Of a stretch of 22,117 bases of DNA, positions 7,192-14,646 are shown piece after piece; position 1 is the stretch's first letter, and the number at the start of each line of letters is the position of its first letter. The translations under genes were made by a program, and so were the position numbers. Under the pieces are notes generated by a model. It ran no database searches and was not told the DNA's origin. It saw nothing but the letters and a program-made list of their open reading frames with translations. The stretch lies in NCBI GenBank assembly GCA_964591105.1, contig CAZPZR010000029.1:1-22117 (forward strand), read 5' to 3'. This DNA comes from CAZPZR01 sp964591105. Lineage in GTDB: Bacteria; Bacillota; Clostridia; Lachnospirales; Lachnospiraceae.

Positions 7192-8323
7192 ACGCTTTTT
7201 TCTTAATATAGAAGGCACTGATTAATGATGCCGCCGGAACTGTCAATACAATTCCAAATGTCCCACATACACCTTGTGCAATCTCGATTGCAAGGTAATT
7301 GGAACTTAATAACTGATTGAACTGTACTTGATAAGAGATAAATACGAGCAGCGTCACAAAGGCACTTCCTGTAAATGCCAAAATCAACGTATTTGTCATT
7401 GTTCCTATCATATCTTTCCCAATTTCAATTCCTGACGCAAATAATTCCCTGGCACTCAACTCCTGGTTATGTCGAGCCACTTCATAAAGCGAAGAGACAA
7501 TAGACATTGCCACATCCATAATCGCTCCCAACGATGAAATCAGCACTCCTGCAAATAAAACATCTTTCACCTGTAGTCCCGTTCCTTGTTGGATCAAAAT
7601 CAGCCCTTCTGCTTCCGCAGATGTCGTTCCATTAATATGAAGCAAGGCAGACATAATTACAAAGAACACCAGCGCACAGCATGCGCCAACCACAGTTGCT
7701 AGTATAGCTGCTGCCGTCTTTCTGCTCTCTCCGTTCAATAATAACAATGTTACTGCAGTCGAAAGAATTGCACACAAAATACTCAGCACAATCGGAGAAT
7801 ATCCGGAAAATACAGCCGGAAGTATGAGATAGATAATTAATGCCATCGAATATGCCAGTCCAGCGATGGCTTTCACTCCTTTTCCCTCTCCAATAAGAAT
7901 AATCGCCAAAATCAAAATCCCCACACAACTCATGATTGGAAGTGTCCGATCAAAATTATAGACTGTATAATACGCCTCCATATGCTCTGGGCGATCTGCA
8001 TCAATAATTAGCACCGAATCAACCTTCGCACGCACACTGTGCGTATTGGTAAGATAATTCACTACTTCCAGTTTCTCACCTTTTTCCTCGCCCTCCAGCA
8101 TTTCCACTTGAAGCACTTGTTTTCCCAAATATATTCCTAAATCGCTGTCGTATTCCACATTTTCCAAAGAAACCTCCACTACTTTTCCTTTTTCGTAGTG
8201 GAGGGTATCTGTACTGTATTTAGAATATTCCTTTTTTCCATATTTTTGGAATATTAGGATGAGGAGAAAGGTAAGGAAAACAAGTCCAATCAATATCTTA
8301 TTTTCTCTTACTTTCTTCCGCAT
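7190..8323 (-). CDS. YibE/F-family multispanning membrane protein
   Basis: Family of unknown biochemical role, proposed by homology to be membrane transporters or channels. The 377-residue protein has one N-terminal membrane helix (ILIGLVFLTFLLILIFQ), then an extracytoplasmic beta-rich segment at about 35-125. About seven further hydrophobic helices follow, with IMDVAMSIVSSLYEVARHN and EIGKDMIGTMTNTLILAF, the conserved YibE/F core. Its start codon is three bases after the stop of the metallophosphoesterase gene, and its weak GAGGA site lies inside that gene's last codons, so translation is probably coupled. This suggests the two products act in the same process at the cell envelope. Confidence 0.87.
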   Translation of the reverse strand: MRKKVRENKILIGLVFLTFLLILIFQKYGKKEYSKYSTDTLHYEKGKVVEVSLENVEYDSDLGIYLGKQVLQVEMLEGEEKGEKLEVVNYLTNTHSVRAKVDSVLIIDADRPEHMEAYYTVYNFDRTLPIMSCVGILILAIILIGEGKGVKAIAGLAYSMALIIYLILPAVFSGYSPIVLSILCAILSTAVTLLLLNGESRKTAAAILATVVGACCALVFFVIMSALLHINGTTSAEAEGLILIQQGTGLQVKDVLFAGVLISSLGAIMDVAMSIVSSLYEVARHNQELSARELFASGIEIGKDMIGTMTNTLILAFTGSAFVTLLVFISYQVQFNQLLSSNYLAIEIAQGVCGTFGIVLTVPAASLISAFYIKKKA

Positions 8324-8326
8324 ATA

Positions 8327-10678
8327 TTATCCTCTTCTTCTTTTTTTGTCAGCTAATGCGATTGTTGTAGCTCCAGCTGCTGTCATAACGAGTGCCACAG
8401 CGATTACATTGGTTGTATCACCTGTTTTTGGTGTGTTGTCATTCTGCGCTGGCTCAAACACTGGTTTGTTGTCTTCTGAAACTTCATCATTCCCTGATGC
8501 TGCTCCATCGTCTGGTGTTACTTCGTCGCCTGGTTCGTTCCCTTCGCCTGGTGTTACTTCATCACCTGGTTCATTTCCTTCACCTGGTGTTACTTCATCA
8601 CCTGGTTCATTTCCTTCACCTGGTGTTACCTCGTCTTTCACTTCTTCCAATGCGTTCATCGCATCTTCCAACGCTTTTACAGACTCATCGATTTCGCTTT
8701 GCTGTACATCTTCCTTATCATATACATTCTGTGCTGCTGCCACTACATTTTTCAGAGCAGTCCAGCTTTCCTCTGTATACTCAGTTTCTGTCAGACCATT
8801 TGCTTTTTCAAGCGCTGCTTCTAATGCAGATTTATCTGTTTTGTAAATTGTGTATGTATCCAATGTTGTCATATCATCTGCAAAGTAAGTTGTCATTGTA
8901 TAAGAATTTTCAGTCACATTTACATCTGTAACTGTTCTGCGTTTTGACTGGTCGTATTTTGCCGCATATCCAGCCGCGATTGCCCCATCCTGCAAGTTAT
9001 AGTACTTACTTCCACTCGCGGAGTTTGCTGTCAAATACAAAATTCCTTCAGGGTTAAATACTTCTGATTCTGTTCCTTCATTTGTATTTCCACTTGCTGT
9101 AATCAGATTACTTCTCGTGTATACATGGTCATGTCCCATAAGCACTACATCAATGTCTAATTCATCGAAAACAGCTGGATATTCATTTCTGCGATTGATA
9201 ATGTCTGTATTATCCCAGTGGCTTGCAGTAGAGTAAATGGAGTGATGGAAAAATACAGTTTTCCAAGTCACATCTGGATTTGCTGCAATTGCTGCTTTCA
9301 TGAATTCTTTATGTTCTGCAGTTGACATATCATTGGAATTCAATCCCATAAATAATGTATTGTTATATACAAACCAGTAATCGCCACCTGCTGTTGTTGT
9401 TCCTAATGTTGCACTCTCATTTGGTAAGTTGTAGTGCTGTCCATATGCTGTAGATCCGCTGTCATGGTTTCCAACGCTTGTAGCACTTGCCAGAGATGCC
9501 AGTACCTGATTCAAGTAACCATCATATTCTGTTTCACTGCTTGCTGTATTTACCTGGTCACCTGCAGAAAGAAGGAAGTCTGGATTCAATTTACTTGTAA
9601 CGGTATCCAGTGTAATTCCCCAGTTCTGAGCATCTGTTGCTGAATTTCCGCTGGCACCAATCTGAGGGTCTCCTACAAGAGCAAATGAGAATTCTCCTGT
9701 TCCGCCTGTTTTAAATTTGTAGTTTTCGCTTACTGTATCTGCATTTACCAGGCGATATACATATTCTGTATTTGCTGCAAGACCTGTAATCGTTGCCTGA
9801 TTCGTATAATTTCCATCATTTGCTGCAGTAGTACTAGCTTCATATTCTTTATAGTCTTCTGGCGCAGATGCTTTTGCCACCTGAACTTTTCCAGCTTTCT
9901 TACTATCGCTATACCAAGTGATGTTACGACTACTTTCATCGCTGCCCATTGTTAAGATCACATCACTTTGTGCAATTGTTGAAGTATCTTCTACTTCCAT
10001 TGTCAGAGAAGGCATTGCGAAGAAGATATCAGAGCTTGATGTTGTTGCCTGATGTACTTCCACTGCGATTATATTTTCACCGACCTTCAATTCTTCCGGA
10101 TCAATGGTAAATGTTCCCTTTCCTGGGTCGCCTGCTCCTTCGTTGCTTCCGCCATAATATAAATTTGTCGTTGTATCTCTTGTTGTAATATCTCCAAAAG
10201 AAGCAATTTCTTTTCCATTTAAATATACGATTGCTCCATCGTCGAACTGAATTTCTCCTTTTACAACCGCATTTTCAGGAATTTCACTCACAGAAATAGT
10301 TGTTCGGAAAAAATATGCCGGAATGTCTGTTTTTCCATCTTCCATATATTGTGTCAAAAGAACTGTAGGTGTCACGCTTCCAATTGCGTTGAGTTTTCCT
10401 TTTTTCGCACCAAATGTTCCTGCTGCACTCTTCCATCCAGCATCGTTGAATCCCTGCTCTGTCCATGCAGTCAAAGAAGCAAGTCCCTGCGCAGGATCTG
10501 TATTGTCGTCTAAATATTTCCAAGTTGTCTGAACATCTAGCAAATGTTTCACCTGTCCATTTTCTTCTGCCTGTACTACCATCGGTTTTCCCAAATACAC
10601 TCCTGTATTCCATACCGTTCCAGCTCCAAGAAGAACTGCCATTGTCAGAAGTCCAGCTTTTCTAATGTCTTTCTTCAT
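8327..10678 (-). CDS. Secreted, sortase-anchored metallophosphoesterase (purple acid phosphatase-like)
   Basis: Predicted cell-wall phosphatase or phosphodiesterase. From the chosen start the protein has 783 residues. A signal peptide (MKKDIRKAGLLTMAVLLGAG... to about VVQAEE, residue 39) leads to a jelly-roll-like domain (about 50-230) and a Fn3-like purple acid phosphatase N-domain (about 238-325). The metallophosphoesterase domain (about 329-600) has VGDPQIG, SAGDQV, VGNHDSG, FFHHS and MGHDHVYTRS. A FIVAR-like helical segment, a 12-residue repeat rich in Glu/Pro/Gly and a PKTGD sorting signal with hydrophobic helix and KKRRRG tail follow. The ATG at 10676-10678 is chosen because GGAGG (10687-10691) lies eight bases upstream; the in-frame GTG at 10691-10693 overlaps that site. 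Confidence 0.92.
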   Translation of the reverse strand: MKKDIRKAGLLTMAVLLGAGTVWNTGVYLGKPMVVQAEENGQVKHLLDVQTTWKYLDDNTDPAQGLASLTAWTEQGFNDAGWKSAAGTFGAKKGKLNAIGSVTPTVLLTQYMEDGKTDIPAYFFRTTISVSEIPENAVVKGEIQFDDGAIVYLNGKEIASFGDITTRDTTTNLYYGGSNEGAGDPGKGTFTIDPEELKVGENIIAVEVHQATTSSSDIFFAMPSLTMEVEDTSTIAQSDVILTMGSDESSRNITWYSDSKKAGKVQVAKASAPEDYKEYEASTTAANDGNYTNQATITGLAANTEYVYRLVNADTVSENYKFKTGGTGEFSFALVGDPQIGASGNSATDAQNWGITLDTVTSKLNPDFLLSAGDQVNTASSETEYDGYLNQVLASLASATSVGNHDSGSTAYGQHYNLPNESATLGTTTAGGDYWFVYNNTLFMGLNSNDMSTAEHKEFMKAAIAANPDVTWKTVFFHHSIYSTASHWDNTDIINRRNEYPAVFDELDIDVVLMGHDHVYTRSNLITASGNTNEGTESEVFNPEGILYLTANSASGSKYYNLQDGAIAAGYAAKYDQSKRRTVTDVNVTENSYTMTTYFADDMTTLDTYTIYKTDKSALEAALEKANGLTETEYTEESWTALKNVVAAAQNVYDKEDVQQSEIDESVKALEDAMNALEEVKDEVTPGEGNEPGDEVTPGEGNEPGDEVTPGEGNEPGDEVTPDDGAASGNDEVSEDNKPVFEPAQNDNTPKTGDTTNVIAVALVMTAAGATTIALADKKRRRG
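8512..8635 (-). repeat. 36-base tandem repeat encoding VTPGEGNEPGDE
   Basis: Three 36-base units (8512-8547, 8548-8583, 8584-8619) plus the start of a fourth (8620-8635) lie in the wall-spanning part of the phosphoesterase gene. Units two and three are identical at DNA level and unit one differs at a few third positions, which suggests recent expansion. Copy number may vary between strains. Confidence 0.9.
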
Positions 10679-10734
10679 TTTCATATCCTCCACATTTTAA
10701 GTCACGAATTATTCGACTGTTTGAGCTCAAGTGC

Positions 10735-10763
10735 ATCATAACATTCGATTTTTTTGGAAACAA
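10735..10763 (-). promoter_or_regulatory. Promoter of the phosphoesterase-YibE/F pair
   Basis: On the minus strand TTGTTT (10758-10763), a 17-base spacer and TATGAT (10735-10740) with an upstream TG (extended -10) lie 56 bases before the chosen start codon. Confidence 0.65.
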
Positions 10764-10800
10764 TAGACTTTACTTTCATTTAAAAGTACTTATCAAACGC

Positions 10801-10829
10801 TTTACAAACCACTAACTTTTCCTTAAAAT
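10801..10829 (+). promoter_or_regulatory. Promoter of the first HPr gene
   Basis: TTTACA (10801-10806), a 17-base spacer and TAAAAT (10824-10829) lie 56 bases before the HPr-1 start. The divergent phosphoesterase promoter is 37 bases away. Confidence 0.65.
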
Positions 10830-10885
10830 AAAAGGAAGGTGTATTCGGAATTTTAAACAAGAATTTAACAGGAAAGGAGCGAACG

Positions 10886-11143
10886 ATGATTTCATTTACT
10901 TACACTGTTACAGATTCACTGGGACTTCACGCACGACCTGCTGGTCTCCTGGCAATCACTGCGAAAAAGTGTGTTTCTTCTATTATAATTATAAAAAACG
11001 AAAAACGTGCAGATGCCAAGCGATTGATCGGACTTATGGGACTTGGCATTAAGCAGGGAGATACCATTACCATCGAAGTCAGCGGAGAGGACGAGGAATC
11101 TGTAGCTGAACAGCTACGACATTTTTTCGAAAAAAATCTTTAA
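10886..11143 (+). CDS. HPr-family phosphocarrier protein (HPr-1), lacking Ser46
   Basis: HPr carries phosphate from Enzyme I to sugar-specific EIIA domains. The 85-residue protein has the active-site motif LGLHARPAG with His15 and Arg17 in place, and the C-terminal ...GLMGLGIKQGDTITIEVSGEDEE. At position 46, where HPr kinase phosphorylates serine in most Firmicutes, it has arginine (ADAKRLIG). AAAGGAG sits six bases before the ATG. It lies upstream of the RAT/terminator leader, so it can be transcribed without antitermination, unlike the rest of the locus. About half its residues match HPr-2 at 14371. A specialised HPr-like regulator (Crh-like) is unlikely because His15 is kept. Confidence 0.93.
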   Translation: MISFTYTVTDSLGLHARPAGLLAITAKKCVSSIIIIKNEKRADAKRLIGLMGLGIKQGDTITIEVSGEDEESVAEQLRHFFEKNL

Positions 11144-11150
11144 AGTGTTC

Positions 11151-11180
11151 TTGACAATTTCATAGATGTGGTGCTATATT
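11151..11180 (+). promoter_or_regulatory. Promoter of the PTS permease operon
   Basis: Consensus TTGACA (11151-11156), an 18-base spacer and TATATT (11175-11180), with a TG one base before the -10. Transcription would begin near 11187, immediately before the RAT element. Confidence 0.8.
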
Positions 11181-11189
11181 TACAAAAGA

Positions 11190-11232
11190 TATAGTATGTT
11201 ACTTGTTATGAACGGACGAGGCATTAACTATA
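11190..11232 (+). promoter_or_regulatory. Ribonucleic antiterminator (RAT) target for a LicT/GlcT-type protein
   Basis: The segment contains TGTTACT (from 11196) and GAGGCATTAAC (11218-11228), matching the two conserved halves of BglG/LicT-family targets (TTGTTACTG ... CAGGCAAAACC). TATAGT at its 5' end pairs with ACTATA at its 3' end, and CTTG can pair with CGAG near the top, leaving two internal loops as in known RATs. Its 3' half is also the 5' arm of the terminator at 11218-11277, so the two folds exclude each other. Confidence 0.8.
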
Positions 11233-11277
11233 CATAAATATTTTTGGATGTTTATGTGTGTTAGTGCCTCTTTTTTT
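11218..11277 (+). terminator. Leader terminator controlled by antitermination
   Basis: GAGGCATTAAC (11218-11228) pairs with GTTAGTGCCTC (11260-11270) through 11 pairs with one T-G wobble. ACATAAA/TTTATGT continues the stem, and seven T follow. It lies 61 bases before the permease start and overlaps the RAT by 15 bases. Confidence 0.9.
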
Positions 11278-11338
11278 ATTGTATACAAAGAGCATCCCGA
11301 TGCACAAATATCCTGCCAATCAGAAAAGGAGAAAAAAA

Positions 11339-13477
11339 ATGAAAGACAAAATTTTTGGCGTTCTTCAGCGTGTAGGAAGATCTTTCATGCTTCCAATCGC
11401 CATCCTTCCAGTAGCCGGACTTTTGCTCGGTATCGGTGGATCTTTTACTAACGCAACTATGTTGGAAACTTACGGACTCCTTGATCTTATGGGTCCTGGC
11501 ACAGTTCCTAACGCAATCTTTAACGTTATGAATGCAGCTGGTAACGTTGTATTCGAAAACCTTCCTCTTATCTTTGCAATGGGTGTTGCAATCGGTATGG
11601 CAAAGAAAGAAAAGGAAGTTGCTGCACTTGCTGCAACAATCGCATTCTTCATCATGCATGCTTCTATTGGTGCGTTAATCACAATCAATGGTGGTGCTGA
11701 AAGCATGTTAGATGGTTCTACTGCTTCTGTTTGCGGAATCACTTCTCTTCAGATGGGTGTATTCGGTGGTATTATCGTAGGACTTGGTGTTGCTGCTCTT
11801 CACAACAAATTTTACAAAATCGAACTTCCACAAGTATTATCTTTCTTCGGTGGAACAAGATTTGTACCAATCGTTTCTGCACTTGTATACACAGGTGTTG
11901 GTATTGTAATGTTTTTCGTATGGCCAGTAATCCAGACTGGTATTTACGCAGTCGGTGATATTGTACTGAACTCTGGTTACTTTGGAACATGGGTATACGG
12001 TTTGATGGAACGTCTTTTGATTCCATTCGGTCTTCACCATGTATTCTACATTCCATTCTGGCAGACAGCTGTTGGTGGAACTTTAGAAGTTGGCGGAGTT
12101 ATGGTCGAAGGTGCTCAGAACATTTTCTTTGCACAACTTGCAGATCCTAACGTAACAAAATTTGCTGTTTCAGCTACAAGATTTATGACTGGTAAATTCC
12201 CACTCATGATCTTTGGTCTTCCTGGTGCTGCTCTTGCAATGTACAAAACTGCAAAACCAGAAAAGAGAAAAGCTATAGAAGGTCTCTTACTTTCTGCTGC
12301 ACTTACTTCTATGTTGACAGGTATCACAGAACCTTTGGAATTCACTTTCCTTTTCGTTGCACCTGCTCTTTACGGTGTTCACTGTGTACTTGCCGGACTC
12401 GCTTATATGCTTATGCATGTATTTAAAGTTGGTGTTGGTATGACATTCTCTGGTGGTCTGATCGACTTGACACTGTTTGGTGTTCTTCAGGGAAATGCAA
12501 AAACAAACTGGATCTGGATCGTAATTATCGGTATTGCATATTTCGTTATTTACTACTTCCTGTTCAGCTTCTTAATTAAGAAGTTTGATTTAAAAACTCC
12601 TGGACGCGACGACAGCGAAGAAGTAAAATTATATCGTAGAAGTGACTACGAAGCTCGTAAGAACGGTGACGCAGCTGGTTCAGAAGTAGATGAACTTTCT
12701 CAGGCAATCTGTCAGGGACTTGGCGGCAAGAAAAATATTTCTGACGTAGACTGCTGTGCAACACGACTTCGTTGTACTGTCTATAAAGCAGAACTTGTCA
12801 GCGATGAGTTATTAAAATCTACTGGTGCATCTGGTGTTGTTCACAAAGGAAACGGCGTACAGGTTATCTACGGACCACGTGTAACCGTTATCAAATCAAA
12901 CTTAGAAGATTACCTGGAAACTGCACCAGACGAAGAATATATCGCAGAAGCTTCCACAACAGAAACACCTGCTACAGAAGCTGACAACGCAGAAACAGCT
13001 GGTACTGTTACAAACACAATTATCATTTCCAGCCCTGTAAACGGAATCGCAGCAGACCTTTCTACTGCTCCTGATGAAGCATTTGCTGGAAGAATGATGG
13101 GTGACGGTGCTGTGGTAACTCCAACAGAAGCTGTTGTAACTGCACCAGAAGACGGAGAAGTTTGCTTCGTATTTGAAACAAAACATGCCATTGGATTTAT
13201 GACAGACACAGGAATCGGTCTCTTACTTCATATGGGTATCGATACTGTCAAATTGGATGGTAACGGATTTAAAGTCTTAGTTGAAAATGGTCAAAAAGTG
13301 AAAAAAGGCGAACCAATGTTAGAGCTTGATCTTGAATATTTAAATGCAAATGCTCCATCTATGGTTTCTCCAATCCTTTGCACAGAATTAGAAGACAACC
13401 AGAAAATCCGCCTGCTTGCAGACGGCCCAGTAAAAATCGGAGATCCTCTTTTCGCAATTGACTGCTACAAATCATAA
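11339..13477 (+). CDS. ptsG: PTS sugar permease EIICBA, glucose/N-acetylglucosamine class
   Basis: Imports and phosphorylates a hexose, most likely glucose. The 712-residue protein has EIIC (about 1-415; membrane helices, MLPIAILPVAGLLLGIGG and the conserved GITEPLEF at 328-335). EIIB follows (about 450-526; phospho-Cys473 in DCCATRLR), then an acidic Thr/Glu/Ala linker (527-560). EIIA is last (561-712), with active-site His631 in LLLHMGIDTV and partner His616 in TKHAIGF. The start is the ATG at 11339, with AAAGGAG at 11325-11331; a longer in-frame opening begins inside the terminator hairpin and is rejected. Sugar specificity is not proven by sequence. It is controlled by the RAT leader and followed 17 bases later by the antiterminator gene. 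Confidence 0.93.
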   Translation: MKDKIFGVLQRVGRSFMLPIAILPVAGLLLGIGGSFTNATMLETYGLLDLMGPGTVPNAIFNVMNAAGNVVFENLPLIFAMGVAIGMAKKEKEVAALAATIAFFIMHASIGALITINGGAESMLDGSTASVCGITSLQMGVFGGIIVGLGVAALHNKFYKIELPQVLSFFGGTRFVPIVSALVYTGVGIVMFFVWPVIQTGIYAVGDIVLNSGYFGTWVYGLMERLLIPFGLHHVFYIPFWQTAVGGTLEVGGVMVEGAQNIFFAQLADPNVTKFAVSATRFMTGKFPLMIFGLPGAALAMYKTAKPEKRKAIEGLLLSAALTSMLTGITEPLEFTFLFVAPALYGVHCVLAGLAYMLMHVFKVGVGMTFSGGLIDLTLFGVLQGNAKTNWIWIVIIGIAYFVIYYFLFSFLIKKFDLKTPGRDDSEEVKLYRRSDYEARKNGDAAGSEVDELSQAICQGLGGKKNISDVDCCATRLRCTVYKAELVSDELLKSTGASGVVHKGNGVQVIYGPRVTVIKSNLEDYLETAPDEEYIAEASTTETPATEADNAETAGTVTNTIIISSPVNGIAADLSTAPDEAFAGRMMGDGAVVTPTEAVVTAPEDGEVCFVFETKHAIGFMTDTGIGLLLHMGIDTVKLDGNGFKVLVENGQKVKKGEPMLELDLEYLNANAPSMVSPILCTELEDNQKIRLLADGPVKIGDPLFAIDCYKS

Positions 13478-13494
13478 ATACGCGGGGAAAAGAT

Positions 13495-14331
13495 ATGTAC
13501 AGAATTAAGAAAGTATTGAATCATAATTCAATCATAGGAATTGCATCGGATAACAATCAAGAATATCTCATTATGGGAAAGGGTATCGGATTCGGCAAAA
13601 AAGTTGCTGAACGCGTTGAACCTCGCCCAGATGATACTGTTTATTCACTTCAGGAAACTACCGAGCGCGGCGATGTCAAAGATCTCGCATGCTCCGTTCA
13701 GCCGGTATTTCTTGAAATTGCAAATGAAGTTCTTATAGAAGCTGAAAAAACATTCCATACTTTGGATCGCAACGTTCTTTTCCCTATGGCTGACCATTTG
13801 GAGTTTGCTGTAAAACGAATTCAGAACCAGGAAGAGATTCACAATCCTCTCACTGATGATATCCGTGTACTCTTCCATCTGGAATTCAAAACTGCTGAAC
13901 GTGTCAGACCAATTTTGAAAGATAAGTTAAATATTTCCATTACGGATGATGAAGTTGGCTATCTCGCCCTGCACATTCACTCCGCAATTCAGGATCAGAA
14001 TGTCTCACAAGCTATGAAAATCGCACAGGCTGTACGTCAGTGTATTTCTCTTGTGGAGCAGGAAACGGGAAAGTCCATTGACGTAATGTCCCTATCTTAC
14101 AACCGTTTGATGAATCACATTCGTAACATGGTTGCAAGAGCCTTAACCGGAGAAAAGTTAAAGTTAAACATGAATGATTATATCGAAATCAAGTTTCCGC
14201 AGGCATTTCAAAGTGCAAAAGTTATTTGTAAACAGATTGAAAAAGACTTTCGATGTGAATTTTGCGAAACCGAAATTGGTTACCTTGCCATGCACATTGA
14301 ACAGGTAACAAGCAACGAACTTGATTCTTAG
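13495..14331 (+). CDS. BglG/LicT/GlcT-family transcription antiterminator with two PRD domains
   Basis: Binds the RAT in nascent mRNA and prevents the leader terminator from forming. The 278-residue protein has an RNA-binding CAT domain (1-55: MYRIKKVLNHNSIIGIA, YLIMGKGIGFGKK). PRD1 (about 70-165) has His101 (MADHLEF) and His160 (ALHIH), and PRD2 (about 175-278) has His208 (LMNHIR) and His267 (AMHIE). These line up with the four regulatory histidines of LicT. PTS phosphorylation of these sites is known to switch the family on or off. A GGGGAAAAG site precedes the ATG. It lies inside the transcript it is predicted to open, so it should be positively autoregulated. Confidence 0.93.
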   Translation: MYRIKKVLNHNSIIGIASDNNQEYLIMGKGIGFGKKVAERVEPRPDDTVYSLQETTERGDVKDLACSVQPVFLEIANEVLIEAEKTFHTLDRNVLFPMADHLEFAVKRIQNQEEIHNPLTDDIRVLFHLEFKTAERVRPILKDKLNISITDDEVGYLALHIHSAIQDQNVSQAMKIAQAVRQCISLVEQETGKSIDVMSLSYNRLMNHIRNMVARALTGEKLKLNMNDYIEIKFPQAFQSAKVICKQIEKDFRCEFCETEIGYLAMHIEQVTSNELDS

Positions 14332-14370
14332 AACTATACAAATATTTTTATTATTATGGAGGAATTTATT

Positions 14371-14628
14371 ATGACATCATTTACTTACACTATCGCAGAC
14401 CCAATCGGAATCCACGCTAGACCAGCAGGAATGCTCGTAAAAGAAGTTAAAAAGTACGCTTCTACAACAACAATCGTAAAAGGCGCTAAAAAAGCTGATG
14501 CAAGCAAACTTATGATGCTTATGGGACTTGGCGTAAAATGTGGAGATGAAATCACTGTAGAAGTTGCTGGAGAGGACGAAGCAACAGCATGCGCTGCATT
14601 AGAAGAATTCTTTAAAGCAAACTTATAA
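14371..14628 (+). CDS. ptsH: HPr-family phosphocarrier protein (HPr-2), lacking Ser46
   Basis: Second HPr, most likely the general phosphocarrier because it lies directly before ptsI. It has 85 residues with IGIHARPAG (His15, Arg17) and MLMGLGVKCGDEITVEV. Position 46 is lysine (ADASKLMM); a serine occurs at 45, one residue early. The start is the ATG at 14371, because GGAGG (14358-14362) lies eight bases upstream; an ATG at 14356 in the same frame overlaps that site and would add five residues. It follows the antiterminator by 39 bases and precedes ptsI by 18. Ser45 could in principle be modified, but the register argues against HPr kinase recognition. Confidence 0.94.
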   Translation: MTSFTYTIADPIGIHARPAGMLVKEVKKYASTTTIVKGAKKADASKLMMLMGLGVKCGDEITVEVAGEDEATACAALEEFFKANL

Positions 14629-14646
14629 GCAATCGAGGTACATGGC

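Noticed and set aside
8512..8635. A possible CRISPR-like array.
   Set aside because: Units are contiguous without spacers and stay in the reading frame of the surface protein.
8259..8931. Long plus-strand open frames, one rich in Ser/Pro repeats and one rich in Leu/His.
   Set aside because: They mirror the 36-base repeat and surrounding codons of the phosphoesterase gene on the other strand and have no ribosome site.
10679..10693. A GTG start for the phosphoesterase at 10691-10693, or the ATG at 10682-10684.
   Set aside because: The GTG overlaps the GGAGG site itself and the first ATG is only two bases from it; the ATG at 10676-10678 has eight-base spacing.
11258..11338. A longer EIICBA start that would add 27 residues (MLVPLFLLY...).
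   Set aside because: It begins inside the leader terminator hairpin and has no ribosome site, while AAAGGAG lies seven bases before the ATG at 11339.
14321..14348. Possible internal promoter TTGATT-16-TATTTT before HPr-2.
   Set aside because: Transcription would begin about where the HPr-2 ribosome site lies (14358-14362), and both hexamers are poor.
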